Positions 9,571-19,198 of a DNA stretch of 64,000 bases are shown here, piece after piece (position 1 is the stretch's first letter; every line of letters begins with the position of its first letter). Source of the stretch: an uncultured Luminiphilus sp. (GTDB lineage Bacteria > Pseudomonadota > Gammaproteobacteria > Pseudomonadales > Halieaceae); assembly GCA_943840615.1 (NCBI GenBank), contig CALSVI010000012.1, positions 35,224-99,223 on the forward strand. The letters are read 5' to 3'. The notes under the pieces are model-generated. The model worked only from the letters and a program-made list of their open reading frames with translations, was not told the origin of the DNA and did no database searches. The translations under genes were made by a program, and so were the position numbers.

Positions 9571-9617
9571 GCTCGCCTCCTAATAAATAAGGTTTCAGTG
9601 AACTTAAGGGTTGGAGT

Positions 9618-9902
9618 TCAGCTGAGAGGCGGTGCGCGAGCCTGAAAAGTCGCTGTGGGAGCAGCGACGAAAGTCGGAACAACTAAAACCGGGTGCTCGA
9701 TAACCCGTGACTGGAATGAACTGGTCGGTACTTGGGCAACCGCAGCACTGTGCTCAACCGAGCAGTGATTGCACTCGCTATGGCTTTGACTCAGATCAGC
9801 GCTGACATCATGCTCAATCGCATGCACAGCGTTGCCCGCAGCGAAAAGAATCGCCGCGCAAAGCACCCACCGGGCATAACGTTTGTAATCTTTGAGCATC
9901 AT
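9618..9902 (-). CDS. Small secreted His/Cys protein (DUF2946-like) upstream of the metal receptor
   Basis: A 94-residue protein with an N-terminal hydrophobic segment (WVLCAAILFAAGNAVHA) followed by a His/Cys patch, EHDVSADL and SECNHCSVEH. It sits 47 bases upstream of the His-rich TonB receptor on the same strand, so the two are probably one transcript. Short periplasmic proteins of this layout (DUF2946 type) often accompany metal-related TonB receptors. I infer a periplasmic metal-binding or regulatory helper role; family membership is by resemblance only. Confidence 0.6.
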   Translation of the reverse strand: MMLKDYKRYARWVLCAAILFAAGNAVHAIEHDVSADLSQSHSECNHCSVEHSAAVAQVPTSSFQSRVIEHPVLVVPTFVAAPTATFQARAPPLS

Positions 9903-10015
9903 ATTGTGAGCAAAAATCGCAGGTCAGTTATTGGCCAAGAGCGAAGGGTAGACTATTCCGTACCGTGGGCTCAAGGCCGCGTGCCGGCAATATGGCATCG
10001 GATTCAGCCAGCGGA

Positions 10016-11179
10016 TCACGCGGTATAGACCTCGCTGAAGACGCGATCGAACACCTCAAGCTCTTCTATCCGCCCCATGCTGACGCGGGAATAGGTCTCG
10101 TAGCCGTCATAAATACCCCGGATCCTGACATTGCGGGCCGCCATCTCCGCCTTGAACGCATCGGCATTGCGATCGATATTGGCGTACACGAAGCTCGCTT
10201 GTGAAGGCAACGGTTCGATCCCGTGGCGGCGGAAGGTGGCGGTGACCATCTCGCGGCCCTGCAGGATCTTGTCGCGCGAGAAGGCGATAAAGTCCTCATC
10301 CAGGTAGCTGTGGTAGGCAGCGTAAAGGCCTACCCCGTTGGGCCAGGCCATCACATGATCTTTGGCTACGCTCACAATATCGGGGTGGCCCATACCGTAT
10401 CCCACCCGCAGACCCGCCATACCAAAAATTTTCGAGAACGTTCGCGTCACGAGGATATTTTCGCCGCTCCTCACCAGATCGACCATCGAGGAGTCATCGG
10501 GCTTGTCTGTGAGTTCGTTGTAAGCCTCGTCGATCATCACCGGCGCTTTGCGACTGACTTCTCGGCAAAAGCTGCGCAGCTCGTCACCTTCAATGGCCAT
10601 GCCCGTCGGATTGTTGGGGTTGCAGAGATAGACGAGGCTCACGGAGTCATCTACCGCCCGCGCCATCGCCTCGAGGTCAATTGCCATGTCCTGACGCAGA
10701 GGCACTCGAAGCACTTCAACGCCCAGCTTTTCGGCATAGTTGAGGTGGTCGGAATAAGTGAGTGAAGGCGCTATTACCTTGCCGCGTTTGCCAAAGGCCA
10801 TCATCGCTGCCTGCAGACCTTCGTTGGATCCTGACGCCAGAAACACCTGCTTGCGATCCAGCTGATGACGCGCCATGAAGAGCCCCATAAGCGCTTCCTC
10901 AATGGCACCGGGATAGTAAGCGGTCTTGGGTAACATTTTCGCCACCTCGGCAAGGGCTTTGGGGCTGGGGCCATAAGGGTTTTCGTTAAACATCAGGCGT
11001 ATCTCGCCCGGCGGTATCTCTACTTGTCCGAAGATACTGGGCGTGAACGCCGCGCCTGCGGCACCAAGGAGCATGCCCTGCAGCACTTTGCGACGATCAA
11101 TTGCTGGCATCCCTGCCGGTTGGCCGGTCATCAACGCGGTCGCTGATCGTAACTGTTCAGCTGTGAGGTGTTGCGACAT
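10016..11179 (-). CDS. PLP aminotransferase, HisC-like, with twin-arginine signal
   Basis: Fold-type I class I/II aminotransferase of 387 residues, closest in pattern to histidinol-phosphate aminotransferases. FNENPYGPSP and CNPNNPTG bind substrate and PLP, DEAY is the PLP-ring aspartate, and the Schiff-base lysine is Lys250 in TFSKIFGMAGLRVGYG. Residues 29-50 (DRRKVLQGMLLGAAGAAF) form a twin-arginine export signal, so the folded PLP enzyme is probably translocated. The start at 11179 follows a strong AGGAGGGAG; the 63-base upstream extension lacks support. A methyltransferase gene lies 38 bases upstream on the same strand. The cargo amino acid is unknown. Confidence 0.88.
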   Translation of the reverse strand: MSQHLTAEQLRSATALMTGQPAGMPAIDRRKVLQGMLLGAAGAAFTPSIFGQVEIPPGEIRLMFNENPYGPSPKALAEVAKMLPKTAYYPGAIEEALMGLFMARHQLDRKQVFLASGSNEGLQAAMMAFGKRGKVIAPSLTYSDHLNYAEKLGVEVLRVPLRQDMAIDLEAMARAVDDSVSLVYLCNPNNPTGMAIEGDELRSFCREVSRKAPVMIDEAYNELTDKPDDSSMVDLVRSGENILVTRTFSKIFGMAGLRVGYGMGHPDIVSVAKDHVMAWPNGVGLYAAYHSYLDEDFIAFSRDKILQGREMVTATFRRHGIEPLPSQASFVYANIDRNADAFKAEMAARNVRIRGIYDGYETYSRVSMGRIEELEVFDRVFSEVYTA

Positions 11180-11217
11180 TTTCTCCCTCCTATTGGTATT
11201 ACCCGGTGGCCGGCTGG

Positions 11218-11868
11218 CTATCGGTCGTCTTCTTTTAGGCATGCGTGCAGCGCTTCCAGTACCACCATCTTGCAGACCGATCCCTCAGAATGCACGTAAG
11301 GCTCTTCACGCAGCACATGCAACCGTGCTCGACCAGATGCCACGAATTGATCGAGCATGGAAGGGAACTCCGTCTCTTGCCAATACTCCTCGCGCACCGT
11401 GCAACACACAACGCCGCCGTGACGCGTCACCCGAATGAGCTCTTTCAGCGCATCGGGCACAACATGCGCCGAGGTAAAAGTCCCCACGCAGGTGACGCCG
11501 TCGTAAGTGCCCGAATCGATCGGCAGCAGCGCGTTCATATTCATTTGCTCGAGGCGACGATAGACCGCCTTTTTAGCTGCCTCAGCCAACATCGCCTTGG
11601 AATAGTCGATACCCTCGACGTGTGCAAACCCCCCCTGAGCCAACGCCACCCCCACCAATCCCGTGCCACAGCCGGCATCAAGCACTTTCGCACCATCCGG
11701 ATCCAGATACTGTTTTAGCCAGTACAGCGTGCGCTCGGGTCCGCTATAGCCCCAGCTTTCCTTCACGTCCTGATCGTAGTGTACGGCCCAGTCTTCATAC
11801 AGCGCCATTAACTCGTCGGTCGATCGGGTATTGAGAACCTGTTCGTGGATGGCTGTCTTTTTACCCAC
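11218..11868 (-). CDS. SAM-dependent class I methyltransferase
   Basis: About 216 residues with the Rossmann SAM-binding motif VLDAGCGTGLVGVAL and a later acidic motif (VEGIDYSKAML). The N-terminal YEDWAVHYDQDV is typical of the METTL27/WBSCR27-like group. I choose GTG at 11868 because AGAGGG lies six bases upstream; an earlier TTG at 11892 has no ribosome site. It probably shares a transcript with the aminotransferase downstream. The methyl acceptor cannot be predicted. Confidence 0.87.
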   Translation of the reverse strand: MGKKTAIHEQVLNTRSTDELMALYEDWAVHYDQDVKESWGYSGPERTLYWLKQYLDPDGAKVLDAGCGTGLVGVALAQGGFAHVEGIDYSKAMLAEAAKKAVYRRLEQMNMNALLPIDSGTYDGVTCVGTFTSAHVVPDALKELIRVTRHGGVVCCTVREEYWQETEFPSMLDQFVASGRARLHVLREEPYVHSEGSVCKMVVLEALHACLKEDDR

Positions 11869-11966
11869 TTTTTTCCCTCTCGCTTCGACCAACGCCGCTA
11901 CATCATTGGCGAATTCGCCTTATCATACTCGCCTCGTTAAAAGGGTACTCATTAGGACGTTGTGTC

Positions 11967-12983
11967 ATGCATAACACCGTTGCTCAAATCATTGCAGAGA
12001 AAGGCTGGTGCGTAGCCGACGGTGCCACGGGCTCCAATTTCTTTGACCGAGGCCTTGAAGCCGGTTACCCCCCCGATCTCTGGTGTGTTGAGCGGCCGGA
12101 AGAGGTGCTTCGGCTTCACAGCGCCTTTCTAAAGGCCGGTGCTGACATCATTTTGACCAATAGCTTCGGTGCCAACGCTCCGCGGCTGAAGCTGCACAAG
12201 GCAGAGAATCGCGTCGGCGAGCTCAACACCGCCGCCGCCGAGTTGGCGCGTACGGCGACCCAGCAACATTATGACGACACGGGCCGACGCACCGTTGTGG
12301 CGGGCTCTATCGGGCCCACAGGTGAGCTCTTCGAGCCCATGGGGTCGCTCAATCACGAACAAACCGTTGCTATTTTTACCGTGCAAGCTGTTGCGCTGGC
12401 CGAGGGTGGTGCCGAGGTGATTTGGATCGAAACCATGTCCTCAACCGAGGAGGTGGCCGCCGCGGCAGAAGCCGGCCGCGCGACGGGCTTACCCGTTTGC
12501 GCCACCCTGACATTTGATACTGCGCGGCGTTCGATGATGGGCATTACGCCAGCAGATTATGCCCAATTCGCCACACAAATTGGTCTCGATATGGCCGGCT
12601 CGAACTGCGGTGTTGGCCCCGCCGAACTGATGGATTCCACCCAAGGGCTGATTGCGACGGGCATCGACATCCCGATCGTTGCCAAAGGTAACTGCGGCAT
12701 CCCGCAGTATGTCGATGGCGCGATTCATTTCCACGGTAGCCCCGAACTGATGGCGCAATACGCACTGTTCGCGCGTGATGCGGGAGCCACCATTATTGGC
12801 GGTTGCTGCGGCACAACGCCTGAGCACATCGCGGCCATGGTGAGGGCCCTCAATACCAGCGCCCCGAGGCGACTGGATAGCCAAGCCATGTCTGCAGCGT
12901 TGGGAGAGCCTTGGGCGGCTTTGGCGGCGAACGAGCGGAGCACTGACGGCGGAAAAAGACGATCGCGCCGGCGAAAGCTCTAA
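11967..12983 (+). CDS. Homocysteine S-methyltransferase family protein (betaine/SMM type)
   Basis: TIM-barrel zinc enzyme that moves a methyl group from a sulfonium or betaine donor to a thiol such as homocysteine. The substrate/metal motifs are visible: ADGATGSNFF at the N-terminus, AGSNCGVGP, and the double-cysteine zinc motif GGCCGTTPEH near residue 275. At 338 residues it matches single-domain BHMT/MmuM proteins. The basic tail (KRRSRRRKL) is unusual. It is monocistronic and divergent from the methyltransferase. With carnitine/betaine and DMSP genes elsewhere in the window, a betaine- or DMSP-type methyl donor is plausible but unproven. Confidence 0.88.
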   Translation: MHNTVAQIIAEKGWCVADGATGSNFFDRGLEAGYPPDLWCVERPEEVLRLHSAFLKAGADIILTNSFGANAPRLKLHKAENRVGELNTAAAELARTATQQHYDDTGRRTVVAGSIGPTGELFEPMGSLNHEQTVAIFTVQAVALAEGGAEVIWIETMSSTEEVAAAAEAGRATGLPVCATLTFDTARRSMMGITPADYAQFATQIGLDMAGSNCGVGPAELMDSTQGLIATGIDIPIVAKGNCGIPQYVDGAIHFHGSPELMAQYALFARDAGATIIGGCCGTTPEHIAAMVRALNTSAPRRLDSQAMSAALGEPWAALAANERSTDGGKRRSRRRKL

Positions 12984-13030
12984 TATGATACGGGCGATGT
13001 AGCAGCCCCTTATCGGCTCCGTGCGCAGGT

Positions 13031-15001
13031 TTAGATTGGCGCACCCTCCTCCCGCAGCAAGGTTTCAAGGGGTTCGAGGTGTGAGTGATAGTGCTTCCAG
13101 AGGTTCAGGGCGTCGCGATAAATAGGCTGTCTGACCTGCTCAGAACTGGCTGTGCGCACCGCGCGATCCTTCTCGTAGTAGCGCAGACACGCCGCTTCAA
13201 AATCCAGCTTGGCATGGGAGAGCAACTGCTTCACCTGAGTATCGAGGTCTTCCACAACGTCCTCGTACTGGACGGTGAGTAAACCTCTCGGGAAGACACT
13301 GTGCCAGTGATCCATCAAACGCAGATAATCAGCGTAGTAACGACCGATATCCTCCAGCGAGTAGGTAAACTCTTGGCCCCGCGCGAACAACTGCTTGAAG
13401 TTGGCGAAACACGCCGCCATGGGATGGCGCCGCGCATCGATAATGGTGGCGTTGGGCAGGATGGTCTTGATCAGTGCCACGTGCTCCCAATTGTTGGGTA
13501 GCTTGTCGATGAACCGCGACTTGCCAGTGCGATAGCCCGCCGCCAAATCAAGGTACTGCTGCCCCATGGCCACACGCTCTTCAACCCTGAGCTTATTCAG
13601 GATATGGGGATAAAGCGGTTCATCAGCACGAGCTCTTCCGGCGACCATCTCACCGATGATTCTGCCGATAAAGGGCAGTTCAGCCGTGGCCTCGACCTGC
13701 GAATGGCTCGCCAATATTTGCTCCAGCAATGTCGAGCCTGCTCTGGGCAAACCGATCACAAAGATCGCCTCATCGGAAGGGTGCCCGTCACCGTCCCAGA
13801 GGTTAGCACCGCACTGCGTAATCAGTCGGTCTACCCTCGCGCTGGTCTTCTCGGCGTCATAACCGCTCATCTGGCGCTTGATGGCGTTGCCCTCGGCATA
13901 CGCGGCAAAGGACGGGTCGTAGTCCTCCCTGTCTTCCAATGCCTTGCCCACTGCAAACGCCAGATGGGTCTTGTCTTCACTGGGTCGCGTCAGCCCGGCG
14001 AGCGCTGATTGCATGCTCGCCAGCCGGGCATCGTCAAATCGAAACGTTTTGAGGTTAGCCAGACTCCAGTAGGCCTCCCCGGCCGAGGGCTCCGCCTCGA
14101 TGGCGCGCAGATACACCGCGATCGCTTCCTCGCCCTTGCCGCCGTAGCGCAGCGAATGCCCATAACTGGTCAGGATGCGCTCGTTATCCGGCGCCTGCTC
14201 CAGTACTTTGGCGAACTCACCATGCGCCGTATCGAATCGCCCGGCCATGGACAGCGTGGTGGCAAACTGCACCTGATGCGCCAAGTTGTTGGGTTGTGCT
14301 GTTCTGAGCTGTTCGTTTTCCGCTAGCGCCTCGTCAAAACGCTGATGCCGCGCGAGCGCCGTCACGTAATTAGCCCGCGCCACATGAAACTCCGGCGCCA
14401 GCTCGAGGCAGCGCTCGAGCAGCAATATCGCCTCACCAATGGTGCCTATTGATATACCCACCTCTGCCAACAACCGAATGGCGTCAACATCATGGGGGCG
14501 CCGTTTGAGGTACTCGCGGCAAATGCCCTCGGCAACGCCGAGTCGACCTTGACCCACCAGCTCAAGGGCTTTGCGCAGCAATGGGTCGAGCTCCTTGTTG
14601 CCCATCGCTTGCCGGTAGGCCTCCGCAGCACCGACATCATCCCCCTCAGCCGCGCGCACTTCATAAAGGTCCCGCCATGCTGAGATCATCTTGGGGCTCA
14701 AGGTAACAGCTTGCTCCATCGCCCGGCGCGCCTCGCTGAGACGGCCCAGCCCCTTGAGCGCCAGGCCCAATTCTTGGTGCGCAATCTCCAAGCCAGGGTC
14801 CACGCTAAGGGTACGGCGCAGCAATGGCTCGGCCTCGGCGTCATCTCCCGAGCGCCGCAGTGCAAATCCATGCAGCATCACCAGGCGGGGGTCATCGGGA
14901 TCCTGCCGCCGGGCCTCAGCACACAAATCTTTCGCACGCTCCGGGTCCTGATTTCGCAAGGCGTCGCTGGCTTGCGCGAAAAGTGTCTCGACAGATGACA
15001 T
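13031..15001 (-). CDS. TPR-repeat protein with C-terminal sulfotransferase domain
   Basis: About 656 residues. The N-terminal half is a stack of tetratricopeptide repeats (residues about 1-370; for example PRLVMLHGFALRRSGDDAEA). The C-terminal part is a sulfotransferase with the PAPS 5'-phosphosulfate loop IFVIGLPRAGSTLLEQILAS and the 3'-phosphate motif DARRHPMAACFANFKQ. Such fusions occur in marine bacteria and are thought to sulfate proteins or glycans, with the TPRs binding the acceptor. I use ATG at 15001 because the upstream extension would run through the hairpin at 15079-15103. No signal peptide is seen, so it is probably cytoplasmic. Confidence 0.9.
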   Translation of the reverse strand: MSSVETLFAQASDALRNQDPERAKDLCAEARRQDPDDPRLVMLHGFALRRSGDDAEAEPLLRRTLSVDPGLEIAHQELGLALKGLGRLSEARRAMEQAVTLSPKMISAWRDLYEVRAAEGDDVGAAEAYRQAMGNKELDPLLRKALELVGQGRLGVAEGICREYLKRRPHDVDAIRLLAEVGISIGTIGEAILLLERCLELAPEFHVARANYVTALARHQRFDEALAENEQLRTAQPNNLAHQVQFATTLSMAGRFDTAHGEFAKVLEQAPDNERILTSYGHSLRYGGKGEEAIAVYLRAIEAEPSAGEAYWSLANLKTFRFDDARLASMQSALAGLTRPSEDKTHLAFAVGKALEDREDYDPSFAAYAEGNAIKRQMSGYDAEKTSARVDRLITQCGANLWDGDGHPSDEAIFVIGLPRAGSTLLEQILASHSQVEATAELPFIGRIIGEMVAGRARADEPLYPHILNKLRVEERVAMGQQYLDLAAGYRTGKSRFIDKLPNNWEHVALIKTILPNATIIDARRHPMAACFANFKQLFARGQEFTYSLEDIGRYYADYLRLMDHWHSVFPRGLLTVQYEDVVEDLDTQVKQLLSHAKLDFEAACLRYYEKDRAVRTASSEQVRQPIYRDALNLWKHYHSHLEPLETLLREEGAPI

Positions 15002-15078
15002 GGTCAGGTCAGTGCACTCGTGTTGCGGGCAGGGTGTGACAAAACATCGTGAGTATGGAGTCCGGACCCCATCAAAGC

Positions 15079-15103
15079 AAAGGGCGCCCAAGAGGCGCCC
15101 TTT
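15079..15103 (-). terminator. Intrinsic terminator after TonB receptor
   Basis: Ten-bp G+C-rich stem AAAGGGCGCC / GGCGCCCTTT with a five-base loop, 24 bases past the stop of the TonB receptor at 15127. On the minus strand it is followed by TTTGCTTT-like sequence. It separates the receptor from the TPR-sulfotransferase gene. Confidence 0.78.
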
Positions 15104-15126
15104 CCATTGTCACCTGAGCTTAACGA

Positions 15127-17550
15127 TCAGAATCGCTGCTGCCATCGGAAACCGATTGTGCGGGGTTGGTTGATGGTCACGCGCTGATCCCAGTTCACGT
15201 CGTTGATCCAGATGTCACCGCGCTCATCCGTCAGATTTTGCACATAGAGCTCTGCCGTCCAATTGCTGCGCTCCAGGCCGAATGAGGCATTCACCACATC
15301 GTAAGAGCCCTGCAACTGCCGGAAACCACCGAACAGATCGTTGTAAGAATCACCCGTGTACATATAAGCCGCCTGAGCAAACCACTCGTTGGCAAAGGTA
15401 TAGCGGGTAGAAAGATTCCACTTCAATTCCGGAACGCGCGGGAGTCGCGAGCCCGCCGCTGCATCAGGTTCTGGACTGCTCGCCGAACGACGATAATCTT
15501 CCGACAACGTAGAGTCGAGGAAACTTGCTGCGCCGCTCAGCGTCCAGTTATCAGTAATCATCGAGGTAAAGTCGAACTCAACGCCATTACTCTCAGCGTT
15601 ACCGACGTTAAAGGTCAACGTGATCGGCGAAATGGAGGTGTCCAATCGCGACAGCTGGAAATCATCCCACTCCTGCCAGAACGCCGCCGCGTTCAAGCGC
15701 AGCCGGCCGTCAAACAGCGTTGACTTAAAGCCGAGCTCATAAGCCGTCAGGATGTCAGACTCAAACGCACAACCGATATTGACGTTGCCCTGACCACCCA
15801 AACCGTCCGGGATACGCGTCTCACAGAAGCGGTTCAGGCCACCCGGTCGGTAACCCTCACCCCATGTGGTGTAGAGCATGATGTCATCGGTCACGCTCCA
15901 CTCCAGGCTGGCCCGGTAGACCTCGTCCTTGCTCGTGACCGTGCGGGCTGTAGATGCACAATCCGCACCGTAGTTACTCGCGGGGCGATCACCTTGTGGC
16001 CCGAAGCCACCACAGGGCCAAAAGACCGTGCCTGAGAAGCCGTCCAGCGTACTGTCGTAGTCGAACTGGCGTGCACTCGCTGTAACCGTCAGGCGATCGG
16101 TGATATCAAAAGACACCTCACCAAAGATCGAGGTCTCTTCGTAGTCACGGCCAAAGTCGGTGGTCCAGTAGATATCTGGGGCATCAACCGCAGCTTGCGG
16201 CGTGTCGGCCAGGCCGAGCACGTGCCACTCGTTATCACTGGTGTTCTCTACCTCGACGCTGTAGTAACCCACCATGTAGCGGAAACGCTTCTCAGAATCA
16301 GACGTATAGCGTATTTCAAAGGTCGTGCGGTCCTGCTCGGAGTCGTTGGTGTACTGCTGGCGAGGATCGCCACAGGTGCCAAAGTAGCTCACGTAGCAGT
16401 TGTAGTAGGGCTCGACGAAACCAGATGCGATTTCCTGGTCGCTGTATAGCGAGTAGTCGCTGGCAACCTCGTACTCACGATTCAGCAACGCGGCGGTCGC
16501 CATGAGCGTGCCTCCAAACAGCTCGCCTTCAATTTTGCCCGAGTACTGGCTCCACTTGTCGTCCATTGTCTCGGGAAGCAACAGCATGACCTGCAGGTCA
16601 CCAACCGTGGGGTCGTGATCCCAGACGCCCTCGCGCTCGAGGTCCTGGAACATCGCACCGGCGGTAAAGGTCCACGAGTCGTTGAGATCGATGCGCAGCG
16701 CGGCACGACCACCAAAGGTTGTCGCCTCGTTAAAGTTCTCCTCGACCACATCCTCGTTAGTGACCGTGACGTCGGCCGCGATCGCTCGCAGCGGGCTGTC
16801 TTCCGGCAGACCGGCGCGGATGTTGCTGCGGCTGAAGGTGTGGCCGCCCAAGACGTTATCGATGTAACCGCCGTCGCGCTTGTAGAAGCCCATCATGCGC
16901 AAGGCAGAACGCTCACCCAGCGGGATGTTCATAAAACCCTCGGCGCGGTAACTCATATCACCACTCTTGGGCTGGCTACCATCGAGGCTATATCCGCCGG
17001 AGAACTCACCGAGCTCGGGCTGATTGGTCATAATGCGAATCGCACCTGACTGCGCGTTGGCGCCGAAGGTGGTGCCCTGTGGGCCGGCCAGTACTTCAAT
17101 CCGGTTGATGTCGTAAATATGCGGGTTAAGGTAGGCGCCCACCAGCGTCACGGGCTGCTCGTCCAGATACACCGCCACCGCCGGGTTGGCGCCGAGCAAA
17201 CTCTCACCACCGCTGGAAATACCGCGGATGTAGATGCTACCGGTACTTGGGCCCAAGGAGATAAAGCCGACGTTTGGAAGCATCATTAAATAATCTTCCA
17301 TGTCGGTCACGTTCAGATCTGTAAGCTGGGCTTCACCCAACACCGACACGCTCATCGGGATATCCTGAACGCTCTCGGCACGACGGGTAGCCGTTACCAG
17401 TACCTCTTCTAGACTTTGTGATAATGCCGGAGCACTGATCGACATTGACCCCACCACACCACACGCGGCAGACACTGCTACGGCAAGTGGCCTGCGTACC
17501 TGTTGGCGTTGGAACAGTGGGGAAGAGAGTGGCTTATATTTTGTTTTCAT
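15127..17550 (-). CDS. TonB-dependent receptor
   Basis: Outer-membrane active transporter of about 807 residues with a long signal peptide ending PALSQS. It then shows a TonB box-like LEEVLVTATRR, a plug domain (VYLDEQPVTLVG, EVLAGPQGTTFGANAQSGAI) and a 22-strand barrel ending in QQRF with terminal Phe. ATG at 17550 follows AGAGGAAAA; the 36-residue upstream extension is not conserved-looking. The barrel has the layout of receptors for complex organic substrates rather than a siderophore-specific set. The neighbouring sugar-acid dehydratase on the same strand suggests a carbohydrate-like ligand, which is inference. Confidence 0.93.
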   Translation of the reverse strand: MKTKYKPLSSPLFQRQQVRRPLAVAVSAACGVVGSMSISAPALSQSLEEVLVTATRRAESVQDIPMSVSVLGEAQLTDLNVTDMEDYLMMLPNVGFISLGPSTGSIYIRGISSGGESLLGANPAVAVYLDEQPVTLVGAYLNPHIYDINRIEVLAGPQGTTFGANAQSGAIRIMTNQPELGEFSGGYSLDGSQPKSGDMSYRAEGFMNIPLGERSALRMMGFYKRDGGYIDNVLGGHTFSRSNIRAGLPEDSPLRAIAADVTVTNEDVVEENFNEATTFGGRAALRIDLNDSWTFTAGAMFQDLEREGVWDHDPTVGDLQVMLLLPETMDDKWSQYSGKIEGELFGGTLMATAALLNREYEVASDYSLYSDQEIASGFVEPYYNCYVSYFGTCGDPRQQYTNDSEQDRTTFEIRYTSDSEKRFRYMVGYYSVEVENTSDNEWHVLGLADTPQAAVDAPDIYWTTDFGRDYEETSIFGEVSFDITDRLTVTASARQFDYDSTLDGFSGTVFWPCGGFGPQGDRPASNYGADCASTARTVTSKDEVYRASLEWSVTDDIMLYTTWGEGYRPGGLNRFCETRIPDGLGGQGNVNIGCAFESDILTAYELGFKSTLFDGRLRLNAAAFWQEWDDFQLSRLDTSISPITLTFNVGNAESNGVEFDFTSMITDNWTLSGAASFLDSTLSEDYRRSASSPEPDAAAGSRLPRVPELKWNLSTRYTFANEWFAQAAYMYTGDSYNDLFGGFRQLQGSYDVVNASFGLERSNWTAELYVQNLTDERGDIWINDVNWDQRVTINQPRTIGFRWQQRF

Positions 17551-17989
17551 ATGCTGTTTTCCTCTTGGGCAAGCCCAGAAACAACTGCTTCGACTATGTT
17601 GAATTGCACCCCTCGCGAACCGGTCAACCAAAACGGACTTTTTCGCGCCGCAATCCATACGGTTTTAACCCAGAATGCAAGACAATCGCAAATGCAGCGG
17701 TGCTCCAATCAGCCGCGCCACCCAGAGGGCCATCCGGTGCAAACTGGGTAGTGCCGGCGTTTAAGCCTACCACCAAACCAGCAGATGGCGTTGCAAGCGG
17801 CTGTTTTTTATAATAATTAGTTAAGTGATACCGCACCCTTTGCTTGAGACCGGCCCCTCGAAGACTGTTTCATGGGCAGAATTGCTGTCTGATATACAAC
17901 CCATTCACCTTATCAATACAGACACGGGTTGCCTCGTTCGCTCACACCGGTGGTGCGGCCAACTTTCCAAGAGGCCATCTGGACAAGCG
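17551..17989. other. 439-base non-coding gap upstream of TonB receptor
   Basis: No convincing gene. The part next to the receptor is its leader, with a ribosome site and a short TGGGC-AA-GCCCA inverted repeat at about 17565-17577. An A+T-rich block near 17808-17824 could hold a promoter -10 element for the receptor. Short frames on both strands show no recognisable domain. Confidence 0.5.
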
Positions 17990-19198
17990 TCAACGAACGG
18001 GGTCGGCCCCCATCTCGAGATGCAGTGCGGTCCCCGTCCACGGATTCTCTCGCGCGACTGACTCATTGAGTGACACCCCCAGCCCCGGCTCGGAAGACGG
18101 GATCACGTAGCCGTCCTGCCACTGCACTGGCTCAGTCAAGAGCTGCGCCTGAAATCCCCCCCATGTCTCAATGCCCTCGAGAATCAAGAAATTAGGCGAG
18201 CACGTTGCGAGCTGGATGTTGGCCGCGCCGACGATCGGCCCGCAGTAGAGGTGAGGTGCAATCTGCGCGTATTTCACTTCGGCCAGTGCGGCAATTTTTT
18301 TGGCCTCCAGCAAACCACCAACTCGGCCCAGATTTAATTGCAAAATCGCGGCCGCGCCCTCCTCAAGTACCCGGGCAAATTCATACTTGGTGCACAGCCT
18401 TTCCCCCGTTGCGACAGGGATTGAAGTCGCGGTCGCCACCACTGCCATCTGCGCCGGATCTTCGGGTGGGACAGGCTCCTCAAACCAAAGCGGGTCGTAG
18501 GGCTCTAGTCGCTTAGCCAACCGGATGGCTCCCGCAGGGCAGAACTGGCCATGAGTGCCAAATAACAGATCGACGCCTCCGCCAACGGCCTCTCGAAGCG
18601 AGCGCATAAAGGCTTCCGAGCGGTCTAGCTCTTGGCCGGTGGGCATGCCCCCATCGAACACCGTATACGGTCCTGCGGGGTCAAATTTCAGTGCGGTGAA
18701 GCCCATCTCAACGTATTCGAGCGCGCGCTCAGCTGCCCGGGCTGGATTGGTATAAACGTGATCGGTGTCGTCCGCGTCAGGGTAAACATCACCCTCCCGA
18801 GGGTAGATATACGTATAACTGCGCAACTTTTCGTGGACTTGACCGCCCAACAGTTCGTATACCGGCTTGCCACACTCCTTACCAATGATGTCCCAACAAG
18901 CCATCTCTAAAGCAGATAGCACGCTCACCAGCGAAATGTCAGGGCGGAGGCTATATCCAGATCCGTAAACTCGGCGCCAGAGCGTCTCGATGTGAAAGGG
19001 ATCGTGACCAATCAGATATCGTTCTGCCGTGTCCTTGAGCATCGTTTCAACCGTTTTCGCACCAAAAGTCGCGCAGTAAGCTTCGCCGTAACCCACTACG
19101 CCGGTATCGGTTACCAGCTTTATAAATATGAAATAGCGACCACCAAATCGAGGGGGCGGGTTAGCCACGACAAAGGTTTCGAATTCTTTGATGATCAT
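17990..19198 (-). CDS. Mandelate racemase/muconate lactonizing (enolase superfamily) dehydratase
   Basis: Magnesium-dependent enzyme of 402 residues that abstracts the alpha-proton of a carboxylate, usually a sugar acid. The capping domain (FIFIKLVTDTGVVGYGEA) precedes a barrel with metal-ligand regions around DLLFGTHGQF, WFEEPVPPED and ATGERLCTKYEF. A GTHGQF His at the second-strand end and PHLYCGPI late in the barrel fit the gluconate/galactonate/arabinonate dehydratase-like branch. It begins in an ATGA overlap with the upstream alcohol dehydrogenase, so the two form an operon. The substrate sugar acid is not determined. Confidence 0.9.
   Translation of the reverse strand: MIIKEFETFVVANPPPRFGGRYFIFIKLVTDTGVVGYGEAYCATFGAKTVETMLKDTAERYLIGHDPFHIETLWRRVYGSGYSLRPDISLVSVLSALEMACWDIIGKECGKPVYELLGGQVHEKLRSYTYIYPREGDVYPDADDTDHVYTNPARAAERALEYVEMGFTALKFDPAGPYTVFDGGMPTGQELDRSEAFMRSLREAVGGGVDLLFGTHGQFCPAGAIRLAKRLEPYDPLWFEEPVPPEDPAQMAVVATATSIPVATGERLCTKYEFARVLEEGAAAILQLNLGRVGGLLEAKKIAALAEVKYAQIAPHLYCGPIVGAANIQLATCSPNFLILEGIETWGGFQAQLLTEPVQWQDGYVIPSSEPGLGVSLNESVARENPWTGTALHLEMGADPVR

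Noticed and set aside
9903..10015. Possible Zur box before the metal-receptor unit
   Set aside because: No palindrome resembling a Zur or Fur site could be read by eye; needs a matrix scan.
13604..14008. Long plus-strand frames through the TPR-sulfotransferase
   Set aside because: Antisense shadows of a clearly coding gene with readable domains.
17624..17836. 70-residue minus-strand frame in the gap before TonB receptor 2
   Set aside because: No recognisable domain, no good ribosome site, and overlaps the probable receptor leader; left as non-coding.
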